Origin: Paludisphaera soli
GTDB lineage: Bacteria > Planctomycetota > Planctomycetia > Isosphaerales > Isosphaeraceae
Length of the DNA: 64,000 nt
Assembly: GCF_011064595.1 (NCBI RefSeq)
Contig: NZ_JAALJI010000021.1
Location: forward strand, 62,001-126,000
Direction of reading: 5' to 3'
The translations under genes and the position numbers were made by a program. How positions within the stretch are numbered: position 1 is the stretch's first letter; every line of letters starts with the position of its first letter. Shown one piece after another: positions 26,275-33,826 of this stretch. Below the pieces are notes generated by a model. That model was not told where the DNA came from and ran no database searches. It worked only from the letters and a program-made list of their open reading frames with translations.

Positions 26275-27699
26275 ATGCGTTTTTCGATCCCCTCCCGCCC
26301 GGCGTCCTTCCGGTTCGCCGGGGCGTTGGGGCTGCTGCTGGCCTCGGGCCCGACCGCGGCGATCGCCCAGGATCCCAAGCCGCCGGCGACCCGGCCCGAC
26401 GACAAGCCCGACGACCCGAAGGCGGTCGCGCTCCTGGGCGAGGTCGCCAAGGCGTACCAGGCCCTCGCGTCGTACAGCGACCAGGGCGAGTTCGTGGTGG
26501 CGATGAGCGTGGGGGGCAAGGTCCAGAAGCAGAACACGCCGGTCAAGCTGGCGTTCGCCCGGCCCAACAAGCTGAACCTGCAGGCCGGGCCCGTCCGCGT
26601 CGTCAGCGACGGCGAGACGATGACCACGGTGGTCGAGCCGCTCAAGAAATACATCGCGGCCCCCGCCCCCAAGGAACTCTCGATCGACGCCTTCCGCGAG
26701 GGCCCGATCGGCGCGGCCTTGTTCGGCGGGCCGTCGGGCGTGCCCATGTACATCCTCGTGAACATGCTCACGGCTCCCGATCCGGCGAAGGCCGTCGAGC
26801 AGCTCGGCGGCTCGCTCCAGCTGGTCGAGGGCGACGGCGGCGTGCAGGCCATCCTGATCGACCAGCAGCAGGGCCCGGACCTGAAGATGACGGTCGACCC
26901 CAAGACCAAGCTGCTGTCGGGCGTGGACCTGGTGATCGACCCCAAGGTCCTGGAGCAGAGCGCGCAGCAGGGGAACCCGGTGAAGGTCGAGAAGCTCGGC
27001 TGGACCGCCGGCGCGGTGGCGACCGAGGCCGCCGCCGACGCCTTCGCCTTCAAGGCCCCCGAGGGCTTCTCCAAGGTCGAGTCGTTCCAGGAGCCGGGCG
27101 GCGGTGAGGGCGAGCGCCCCAAGTTCGCCGTCGACGACAAGGTCGGCCAGCCGGCTCCCGATTTCGCCCTGACGCTGCTCGACGGGCCCGACAAGACGAA
27201 GACGGTCACCAAGGCCGACCTCGCCGGCAAGGTCGTCGTCATCGACTTCTGGGCCACCTGGTGCGGCCCCTGCCTGGCCGAGCTGCCCGAGATCCAGAAG
27301 CTGGTCGACGAGCTGGGCAAGGACAAGAAGGACGTGCTCGTCGTGGCCCTGAGCCAGGACAAGGAGCCGACCGAGCTGGCCGAGGTCCGCAAGCTCGTCG
27401 AGAAGACCCTGGCCGAGAAGAAGATCGACATCCTCGGCAAGCCCGCCGCCGCCGTGGGCCTGGACCCCAGCGGCTCGATCGGCGAGCTGTTCGCCGTCGA
27501 GGGCCTGCCGACCCTCGTCGTCCTCGACGCCAAGGGGGTCGTCCAGTCCGCCCACGTCGGCTTCAGCCCCGACATCCGCGAGACCCTCGCGGCCGAGATC
27601 GACGCCCTCCTCGCCGGCAAGCCCCTGCCCAAGAAGGAGAAGGACGAGGCCGAGAAGAAGGAAGCCGCCGAGAAGGCCGAGCCTTCGAAGAAGGACTGA
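26275..27699 (+). CDS. exported thioredoxin-like protein with DUF2092-type N-terminal domain
   Basis: A protein of 474 residues with a signal peptide ending near ASGPTAAIAQ. The first domain (about 45-285) resembles LolA/DUF2092 proteins, with the pattern YQALASYSDQGEF and RPNKLNLQAGP. The second (about 295-440) is a TlpA/ResA-like thioredoxin fold with active site W329-C-G-P-C333 in VIDFWATWCGPCL. The C-terminus is a Lys/Glu/Ala-rich tail. It probably works outside the cytoplasm in thiol-disulfide exchange; what the first domain binds is unknown. The start was chosen for AAGGA before ATG 26275. It is divergent from the frameshifted anchor protein. Confidence 0.88.
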   Translation: MRFSIPSRPASFRFAGALGLLLASGPTAAIAQDPKPPATRPDDKPDDPKAVALLGEVAKAYQALASYSDQGEFVVAMSVGGKVQKQNTPVKLAFARPNKLNLQAGPVRVVSDGETMTTVVEPLKKYIAAPAPKELSIDAFREGPIGAALFGGPSGVPMYILVNMLTAPDPAKAVEQLGGSLQLVEGDGGVQAILIDQQQGPDLKMTVDPKTKLLSGVDLVIDPKVLEQSAQQGNPVKVEKLGWTAGAVATEAAADAFAFKAPEGFSKVESFQEPGGGEGERPKFAVDDKVGQPAPDFALTLLDGPDKTKTVTKADLAGKVVVIDFWATWCGPCLAELPEIQKLVDELGKDKKDVLVVALSQDKEPTELAEVRKLVEKTLAEKKIDILGKPAAAVGLDPSGSIGELFAVEGLPTLVVLDAKGVVQSAHVGFSPDIRETLAAEIDALLAGKPLPKKEKDEAEKKEAAEKAEPSKKD

Positions 27700-27709
27700 C
27701 CTCCGCTCT

Positions 27710-27739
27710 GCGGTCGATGAGGGGATCATCGAGGCGGAT
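27710..27739 (+). repeat. partial dispersed repeat, variant A
   Basis: The 3' part of variant A (GCGGTCGATGAGGGGATCATC) lies 10 bp after the thioredoxin-like gene. Confidence 0.5.
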
Positions 27740-27767
27740 TACACGAAGGATCGTCGGTCGGCAACGG

Positions 27768-27822
27768 TCTTCCCCCCTGGCGGGGGAAGACAGACCGCGA
27801 CGCGGTCAGATGAGGGGGGGAC
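27768..27822 (+). repeat. dispersed structured repeat, variant A
   Basis: The hairpin TCTTCCCCC-CTGGC-GGGGGAAGA, a second hairpin ACCGC-GAC-GCGGT, then AGATGAGGGGGGGAC. Variant A contains ACCGC/GCGGT where variant B contains GGCCC/GGGCC. Confidence 0.7.
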
Positions 27823-27907
27823 GCTCGCGGGGAGCGTGGCATTTCGCAACCCCGCCCGCATGGCCGACGGCCTCGGAAGACCTTGCTGGACCTCCGCACG
27901 GCTTTCG

Positions 27908-27965
27908 TGCTCGTCTTCCCCCTCATCCGGCCCTGCGGGCCACCTTCCCCCGCTAGGGGGGAAGG
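27908..27965 (-). repeat. dispersed structured repeat, variant B, inverted
   Basis: An inverted copy with TGCTCGTCTTCCCCCTCATC, the GGCCC-TGC-GGGCC hairpin and the CCTTCCCCC-GCTAG-GGGGGAAGG stem. The 321 bp between the thioredoxin-like and dehydrogenase genes (27700-28020) is mostly made of these three copies; I see no gene in it. Confidence 0.7.
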
Positions 27966-28020
27966 ATTTGGAGAGCACCCCCATCCCGCCCGCGGCCTCG
28001 ACGCATCAGGTGGTTCTCGC

Positions 28021-28944
28021 ATGAAGATCAGCGTCGTCGGCATGGGTCGCGTGGGCGGGGCGACGGCGTTCGCGCTGGTGGCCCGGGGGATCCCGCACGA
28101 GCTGGTGCTGGTGGGGCGGACGAAGGAGCGCGCGGTCGGCGACGCGTTCGACCTGCTGCACGCCTCGGCCCTGGTGCGGCCGATGCGGGTCTGGTCCGGC
28201 GACGCGGCCGACACGGCGGGGAGCGACCTGGTGATCCTGACCGCGAGCGCGGCGGCCGACGACCCGGCGAAGGGCCGGGGCGCCAACGCGCAGGCGAACG
28301 CCCGGATGCTCCGCGAGATCGTTCCGCCGCTGGCCGAGGCCTCGCCGTCGGCCGTCTTCGTCGTCGTGACCAATCCGGTCGACGTATGCACTTATGTGGC
28401 TTTGAAGGCCTCGGGCCTGCCGCCGGGCCGGGTGATCGGCACGGGGACCCTGATCGACACGATGCGGTTCCGCGCCTTGCTCAGCCGCGAGACGGGCATC
28501 AGCCCGCAGGACGTCCGGGCGTACGTCCTGGGCGAGCACGGCGAGACCCAGTTCCCCGCCCTCTCCGTCGCCAGCGCCGGGGGCGTGCGGTTCGAGCCCC
28601 GGGATTCGACCGTCCGGGCCTTCGCCGAGGAGGCCCGCCGGGGGGGCCACGAGGTCGCCCGCTCCAAGGGCTTCACCAACTTCGCCGTCGCCCTGGCCGC
28701 CGCCTCCATCTGCGAGGCCGTCGCCGACGACGCCCGCACCGTCCTCCCCGTCAGCACGCTCGTCGACGGGTATAAAGGGGTCGCCGACGTCTGCCTCAGC
28801 CTCCCCTGCGTGATCGGCCGCCGCGGCGTCGAACGCGTGCTGGCCATCGACCTCGACGACGACGAGACCGCCCTCTTGCACCAGAGCGCCGCCGCCATCC
28901 GCGGGATGATCGACCGCGTTGCATCCGATCGACATGCCCCCTGA
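28021..28944 (+). CDS. lactate/malate dehydrogenase family protein
   Basis: An NAD-dependent 2-hydroxyacid dehydrogenase of 307 residues. The Rossmann motif is VVGMGRVGGATA. NPVDVCTY matches the family. The Asp-Arg pair is in GTLIDTMRFR and the catalytic His in LGEHGETQFP. These fit L-lactate dehydrogenase better than malate dehydrogenase. The mobile substrate loop (SAAADDPAKGRG) lacks the usual QKPGE or RKPGM signature, so the substrate is uncertain. The start has AGGTGG upstream. It is 53 bp before the DUF1016 gene but no functional link is evident. Confidence 0.85.
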   Translation: MKISVVGMGRVGGATAFALVARGIPHELVLVGRTKERAVGDAFDLLHASALVRPMRVWSGDAADTAGSDLVILTASAAADDPAKGRGANAQANARMLREIVPPLAEASPSAVFVVVTNPVDVCTYVALKASGLPPGRVIGTGTLIDTMRFRALLSRETGISPQDVRAYVLGEHGETQFPALSVASAGGVRFEPRDSTVRAFAEEARRGGHEVARSKGFTNFAVALAAASICEAVADDARTVLPVSTLVDGYKGVADVCLSLPCVIGRRGVERVLAIDLDDDETALLHQSAAAIRGMIDRVASDRHAP

Positions 28945-28997
28945 AGGCCTTGCGCCCGGGCCCGCCGTCCGGTAGCCTCTCCCCCGGAGGTCTCCGC

Positions 28998-30062
28998 ATG
29001 GCACGCAAGCGAGCGATCGAGTCCGACGCATCCCAGGAGCCCAAGCCCGACGGCCCGCCCGAGGGCTACGAGGCGTTCCTGGTCGACCTGAAGGGGCTCA
29101 TCAAGACGGCCCAGCTCCGGGCCGCGCTGGCGGTGAACCGCGAGCTGGTGCTGCTCTACTGGCGGATCGGCCGCGAGGTGCTGGCCCGCCAGCGCGACCA
29201 GGGCTGGGGGGCGAAGGTCGTCGACCGCCTCGCCGCCGACCTGCACCACGCCTTCCCCGAGATGTCGGGCCTCTCCCCGCGCAACCTCAAGTACATGCGG
29301 GCCTTCGCCGCCGCTTGGCCTGACGAGCCAATTGTGCAGCAGCTTGCTGCACAAATTCCCTGGTTCCACAACTGCGTCCTGATGGACAAGGTCAAGGACC
29401 CCGAGGAACGCGTCTGGTACGTCGGGAAGACGCTGGAGCACGGCTGGAGTCGGAGCATCCTGGTCCTCCAGGTGGAGAGCGGGCTGTACCGGCGGCAAGG
29501 TAAGGCCGTGACGAACTTCCAGGCCACGCTCCCCCCCGCGCAGTCCGACCTGGCCCAGCAGATCTTGAAGGACCCGTATAACTTCGACTTCCTGACCCTC
29601 GGCGACGACGCCCGGGAGCGCGAGATCGAGCGCGGGCTGCTGGAGCACATCCGGGCGTTCCTGCTGGAGCTGGGCGTCGGGTTCGCGTTCGTGGGGAGCC
29701 AGTACCGGCTGGAGGTCGGCGGCGAGGACTTCCACCTGGACCTGCTCTTCTACCACCTGAAACTCCGGGCGTACGTCGTCGTCGAGCTGAAGACGACCGA
29801 GTTCCGCCCGGAGTACGCCGGGAAGATGAACTTCTACCTGTCGGTCGTGGACGACCTGCTCCGGCACCCCCAGGACGAGCCGAGCATCGGCCTGATCCTG
29901 TGCAAGGACAAGACCACCAACACGGTCATGGCCGAGTACGCCCTCCGCGACGTGGGCAAGCCCATCGGCGTCAGCGGCTTCCGCATCGCCGAGTCCTTGC
30001 CGGAATCGTTCCAGGGGACGCTGCCGACCATCGCCGACCTTGAGGCCGAGTTGGGCGATTGA
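28998..30062 (+). CDS. DUF1016 / YhcG family PD-(D/E)XK nuclease
   Basis: A protein of 354 residues. The N-terminal DUF1016 domain (about 30-170) shows LVLLYWRIGREV, GLSPRNLKYMRAFA and AQIPWFHNCVLMDKV. The C-terminal nuclease (about 200-345) has the PD-(D/E)XK core, an Asp in GEDFHLDLLFYH and an ELK in VVVELKTTEF. Relatives are widespread, often in mobile or defence-associated settings, with unclear substrates. No partner gene is here. GGAGG precedes the ATG. Within the gene, 29332-29354 is a perfect 10 bp inverted repeat. Confidence 0.9.
   Translation: MARKRAIESDASQEPKPDGPPEGYEAFLVDLKGLIKTAQLRAALAVNRELVLLYWRIGREVLARQRDQGWGAKVVDRLAADLHHAFPEMSGLSPRNLKYMRAFAAAWPDEPIVQQLAAQIPWFHNCVLMDKVKDPEERVWYVGKTLEHGWSRSILVLQVESGLYRRQGKAVTNFQATLPPAQSDLAQQILKDPYNFDFLTLGDDAREREIERGLLEHIRAFLLELGVGFAFVGSQYRLEVGGEDFHLDLLFYHLKLRAYVVVELKTTEFRPEYAGKMNFYLSVVDDLLRHPQDEPSIGLILCKDKTTNTVMAEYALRDVGKPIGVSGFRIAESLPESFQGTLPTIADLEAELGD
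29332..29354. repeat. perfect hairpin inside the DUF1016 gene
   Basis: TTGTGCAGCA-GCT-TGCTGCACAA, ten paired bases with a three-base loop. It is noticeably more AT-rich than the flanking codons. It encodes IVQQLAAQIPW, a segment well conserved in the family. Confidence 0.6.
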
Positions 30063-30079
30063 AGCTCCGGCCGACCCCC

Positions 30080-31165
30080 TCATCGCTTCGGCTCCAGGTT
30101 CGTCAGGTCGCGGACCTGGATGAGGCGGGCCTTCAGGTCGGGGTTGTAGCGGGACTGGCCGCGGATGCCGACGCGGCGGGCGGTGAGGGGGGCGGGATCG
30201 ACGCCGACGGGGACGTCGAGGTAGGCGACGACGGTCCCCTCGCGGCCGATCAGGGCGAACAGCTTGCGGCCGTCGAGCATCCGCGACGAGGGCTGGATGA
30301 AGCCCACCGCGTCGTACGCCCGGCTCCGCTCGCGCTCGACGTCGGCCAGCCGGCGTTCGAGCCGGGCGAAGTCCTCGTCCAGGTCGCGGGATCGCGAGGC
30401 CGCCTCGACGAAGCTCCGCGCGGCCTTCGCGGCCTTCTCGTACTGGGCCACCTGGGCCAGCCGGGCCTCGACCGCTCGCCGCCTCTCCGGGTCGCCGGCC
30501 TGATCGGCGAGGGACTGGTACGCCTCGCGGATCGCGTCCAGCCGCCACTTCTCGACGGGCTGGCCGGTCGTCTCCGCCAGCAGCATGCCGTCGACCCGAC
30601 GCAGCTCGGCGTCGTCGCCGGGGGCGAGCGCGACCCGCTGGACCTCGGGCGTCGTCGGGGAAGGGGGGGGGGCCGCGTCCCAGGCGACCCCGTCGGCCGC
30701 GACGAAGAACGCCAGCTCCGACGGCGGCGCGATCGCCCGCCAGCGTCGGGGGGAACGGCTGCCGACCTCGGCCGCCGGCCGGTCCACCAGCCGCACCCGA
30801 TCGCCCGGCTCCAGCTTCCCGCAAGGCGGACCCGGCAGCTTCGCCCGCGCATTGCCCGAGCGGACCACGGTCGACGCCCGGACCTTCGCGGCGAGAGGCG
30901 CGCCGTCCTCGGCCTCGTCCAGCTCGAGGGCCGACTCCTCGACCCAGCAGAAGGCCGAGGCCGGCGGATCGATCGCCAGCCAGCCCGGCTTCGGGGCCCC
31001 CGCCGGCCGGACCCGCACCGAGTCGCCCCGCTCCACGGTCGCCACGACGTACCCCGAATCCCGGGCCGCGTCCAGGACCTCCAGCCGATCCGTCACCCGT
31101 CCCTCGACCGTCCCCGCCTGGGCCGAAACCCCCGCCGCCAGGACCAGGAGATGCACGAGAATCAT
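30080..31165 (-). CDS. exported hypothetical protein with SH3-like repeats
   Basis: A protein of 361 residues with a signal peptide (ILVHLLVLAAGVSAQAG). The N-terminal part holds two similar strand-rich units with G-DSVRVRP and GDRVRLVDRP cores and following tryptophans, the pattern of bacterial SH3 domains. The middle (about 195-280) is a charged helical or coiled-coil region rich in Arg, Glu and Ala. The C-terminus (AVGFIQPSSRMLDGRKLFAL and after) is strand-rich. It probably works in the cell envelope; function is unknown. ATG 31165 is preceded by an excellent site, GGAGGTGA. Confidence 0.7.
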   Translation of the reverse strand: MILVHLLVLAAGVSAQAGTVEGRVTDRLEVLDAARDSGYVVATVERGDSVRVRPAGAPKPGWLAIDPPASAFCWVEESALELDEAEDGAPLAAKVRASTVVRSGNARAKLPGPPCGKLEPGDRVRLVDRPAAEVGSRSPRRWRAIAPPSELAFFVAADGVAWDAAPPPSPTTPEVQRVALAPGDDAELRRVDGMLLAETTGQPVEKWRLDAIREAYQSLADQAGDPERRRAVEARLAQVAQYEKAAKAARSFVEAASRSRDLDEDFARLERRLADVERERSRAYDAVGFIQPSSRMLDGRKLFALIGREGTVVAYLDVPVGVDPAPLTARRVGIRGQSRYNPDLKARLIQVRDLTNLEPKR

Positions 31166-31191
31166 CGGAATCACCTCCCAGCCATGTCTTT

Positions 31192-31260
31192 CCTTCCCCC
31201 CTGAGGGAAGGTGGCCCGAAGGGCCGGATGAGGGGGAAGACCAGCACGGAAGCCGTCGGA
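31192..31260 (+). repeat. dispersed structured repeat, variant B
   Basis: The stem CCTTCCCCC-CTGA-GGGAAGG, the hairpin GGCCC-GAA-GGGCC, then GGATGAGGGGGAAGACC and an AGCACGG..GCCGTCGGA tail. It lies 27 bp upstream of the exported hypothetical gene. Confidence 0.75.
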
Positions 31261-31274
31261 GATCGGCTTCGACG

Positions 31275-31792
31275 AATTGGCTTCGTTCGCCCAGGCCGGA
31301 AACGAAGCCATTCGGCGCAACCTGTTGTTCGATTGTTTGTTAAGAGAGGTTTTCGGCTCGCGGAATTGGCTTCGTTCGACGCCGAATCGTCACCTTTTTT
31401 GCGTCCCCATCCCCCAGGCCCTTCGTCGTCCGCGTCGGCCGGGAGGCATCCGTCGCGTTGGCCCTGGATCAATCGAGCCGACTCCCCCTCCTCCTCATCG
31501 CCCCACCGCCTCGTCCTGTTCGCCGGCCGTCCCCACCCTCGGCGATTGGCTTCGTTCGCGCCGGCCGGGAAACGAAGCCATCGGCCATAACGCTCCTGGG
31601 CGTATTGGCTTAAGTGTGGGAATCGGCCCCGCGGATTGGCTTCGTTCGTCCACTTTCTTCGACACTCCTCACTCGGCACCAATGGCACGCGATCTTTGAG
31701 AGGGCCGAACTCGTGGCACCCAGGTCCGAACCTGCCGACGGCCCCGAGCCGTTGGCGTTGAGTGGGGAGTCTCCGGAAATTGGCTTCGTTCG
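31275..31792 (+). repeat. cluster of five ATTGGCTTCGTTCG repeats
   Basis: The 14-mer ATTGGCTTCGTTCG occurs with first bases at 31276, 31365, 31545, 31635 and 31779. Copies 1 and 3 extend into a hairpin: GGCTTCGTT is followed about 13 bases later by its complement AACGAAGCC (31301 and 31571). Copies 4 and 5 instead share CTTTCTTCGA just downstream. The whole 837 bp between 31166 and 32002 has no gene I can support; besides these repeats it holds only one dispersed repeat. Confidence 0.8.
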
Positions 31793-32002
31793 TTCCCTTT
31801 CTTCGATCTTCGGCAAGGCCGTCACTGCGATCCGGGGCGGCCGTCGGCGTCCCGCGGGCGGGAGCCATCAAGAAACAATGCACGCGGGTGGGCGGATAGA
31901 AGTGCGAAATCGCGGAGAAATGCCGAAAGGCTCGCCCGGACGCCCTGAGTCGCGATGCGATGCGCTCCAACCTCGGCTTCGTATCCCAGGCGGGCGAAAC
32001 GG

Positions 32003-33688
32003 TCAACGCGGATCTTCGATCTTTCGGGGGTGCAGGGCGACGTCGGGGATGGTCAGGGATTCGAAGGGTACTTCCTGAAGCCGGAACTCTCGGACCCGAT
32101 CGGGAACGACGGCGAATTCCGCCGTCGTCAGCTCGGCGTTCAGATTGTGCACGACCCGGGGGGCGTCGTCGGTATGCTCGCGGCCGTCGCGGTCGACGGC
32201 GATGATCCGGAAGGGGCGGCCGTCGTCGAGATAGAACCCGCGAACCACCGAGAGGGACGTGCCCCGGCTCGTCGCGACGGCGCCGCCGGAGAGGGTCTCG
32301 ACGACGGAACTGTTCCAGGTCCGGCACTGGAAGGAGCCGGCCCCCATCCCCAGGGTGTGGAAGGTCTGCCAGGGGAGCGAGGCCGCCTCGATCTGGAGGC
32401 TGGTCGTGGCGAGGCTTTTGGGGAACTGCCAGAAGCCGCTCCGCAGGGCGGGGGCCGGTTCGCCTTCTCGCGTGGCCGCGTCGATCGTCGAGAAGCCGGC
32501 GGACGGGGCGAAATCGGTCTTGAGAAGGCGGTTCCCCGGCCTGGAGGTGATTCGCATGACGACCTGACGCGCGGTGAACTGGCCGCCGGGGTTCATGAGC
32601 GGATCCTGGGCGTCGAGCCGCGTGATGGCGTCGCACGGGGCCGGCTTCAGGGGCGAACCATCGGGCCGCCACCAGGAGGTCGGCGAAGCCGGGTAGGTGG
32701 AGAGGCCGAGAATCTCGACCACCGTGCCGTCCGCGAGCCGCCGGGACCATCGTGGGTCGGGCTCGGCGCCGGCCCGCGCGGCCTCCGGAGCCTGGGCTCG
32801 CGAGACGGCCGGCGGATCGTCCGACGGGGCCCGCGTCCGGAACGGGGCACCCAGCGTCGCCGCGCCGAAAACTCCCAGGAGCACGAGAGCGAAAGGCTTG
32901 AGCTTGTTCCACAACATCGCTGTCATCGCTCCTTCGGCGAGGCGGGCGACGGCCGCCGGGACCAATCCCGAAGCGGCCGTCGCGACGCGGGAAGTGGAGG
33001 AGAGCACGGCCTGCGAGACGCCGGCGCGGCACTCGCGGGACAGCTCGGCCATGACGATCCCCGCCAAAGGCGCGAGCCCCCGGCGGGCGAGCCGGCCCTT
33101 GAGGCGTTGGCGGCCTCGGGCGAGTCGGCTCTTGAGGGTCGCGGTCGGCCAGCCCAGCGAATGCGCCGCCTGTTCGTAGGTCAGGCCCTCGTAATCGCAC
33201 AGCTCGATGGGGCGTCGGTACTTCGCGGGGAGGCGGTCCAGCTCGGCCGACACGGCGGCGCACGCCTCGCGACGTTCGGCGGCGATCGCGGGATCGTCGG
33301 CATCGCTCGGCTCGCCGATCGGGGGCGGGAGGTTCCGGGCCTGCCGCCGGATTCGGGCCGCCACCCGGCGGGCGACGCCGTAGAGCCAAGGCCCGAGCGA
33401 GCCGCGGGCGTCCGCCCGGACCGACGCGGCCTTGCGGACGAGCACGAGGAACGTCGCCTGGAATGCGTCCTCGGCGTCGGCCCGATCCGGCAGGCCGCGA
33501 CGGCAGACGCCCCACACCAGCGCCGCGTGCCGGTCCACCAGCGCCGCGAAGGCCGCCTCGGCGCCCGCGTCGGACGGCCCTTCGGCCGACCGGAAGCGTT
33601 CCAGCAACTGGTGGTCGGTCGCCCCCGTGGCGGTCCCGTGGGCCAGAAGGCTTCGCAACTCCGCCGAGGGTGTTTTCGCTCGCGTCAT
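32003..33688 (-). CDS. sigma-70 family factor with membrane-anchored C-terminal domain (copy 1)
   Basis: A protein of 561 residues. The N-terminal 200 residues form an ECF sigma factor. Region 2 is DAEDAFQATFLVLVRKAASV with FAALVDRHAALVWGVCRRGL before it. Region 4 is YRRPIELCDYEGLTYEQAAH followed by LGWPTATLKSRLARGRQRLK. A helical linker follows, then one membrane segment (about 252-275, LKPFALVLLGVFGAATLGAP) and an outside domain of about 285 residues of unknown fold. The layout implies a membrane-tethered sigma factor. It is a close paralog of the next gene, including nearly identical DNA in region 4 and the linker. Confidence 0.88.
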   Translation of the reverse strand: MTRAKTPSAELRSLLAHGTATGATDHQLLERFRSAEGPSDAGAEAAFAALVDRHAALVWGVCRRGLPDRADAEDAFQATFLVLVRKAASVRADARGSLGPWLYGVARRVAARIRRQARNLPPPIGEPSDADDPAIAAERREACAAVSAELDRLPAKYRRPIELCDYEGLTYEQAAHSLGWPTATLKSRLARGRQRLKGRLARRGLAPLAGIVMAELSRECRAGVSQAVLSSTSRVATAASGLVPAAVARLAEGAMTAMLWNKLKPFALVLLGVFGAATLGAPFRTRAPSDDPPAVSRAQAPEAARAGAEPDPRWSRRLADGTVVEILGLSTYPASPTSWWRPDGSPLKPAPCDAITRLDAQDPLMNPGGQFTARQVVMRITSRPGNRLLKTDFAPSAGFSTIDAATREGEPAPALRSGFWQFPKSLATTSLQIEAASLPWQTFHTLGMGAGSFQCRTWNSSVVETLSGGAVATSRGTSLSVVRGFYLDDGRPFRIIAVDRDGREHTDDAPRVVHNLNAELTTAEFAVVPDRVREFRLQEVPFESLTIPDVALHPRKIEDPR

Positions 33689-33826
33689 GGATCCGTCCGT
33701 CGTGGCCCCAGTCGAATCGCCTTCCCACCCCTATCATGCCGTGATGCGCGCGATCGGCCCCGACTTTCCCGGGGATCGCCGGGAAAGTCGGGGCGCGGGG
33801 CGTGGCCGGACCGCCGGGCGGCCCGC

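Noticed and set aside
28998-30062. Defence island around the DUF1016 nuclease
   Set aside because: Neighbours are a dehydrogenase and an exported protein. There is no restriction, toxin-antitoxin or other defence gene nearby.
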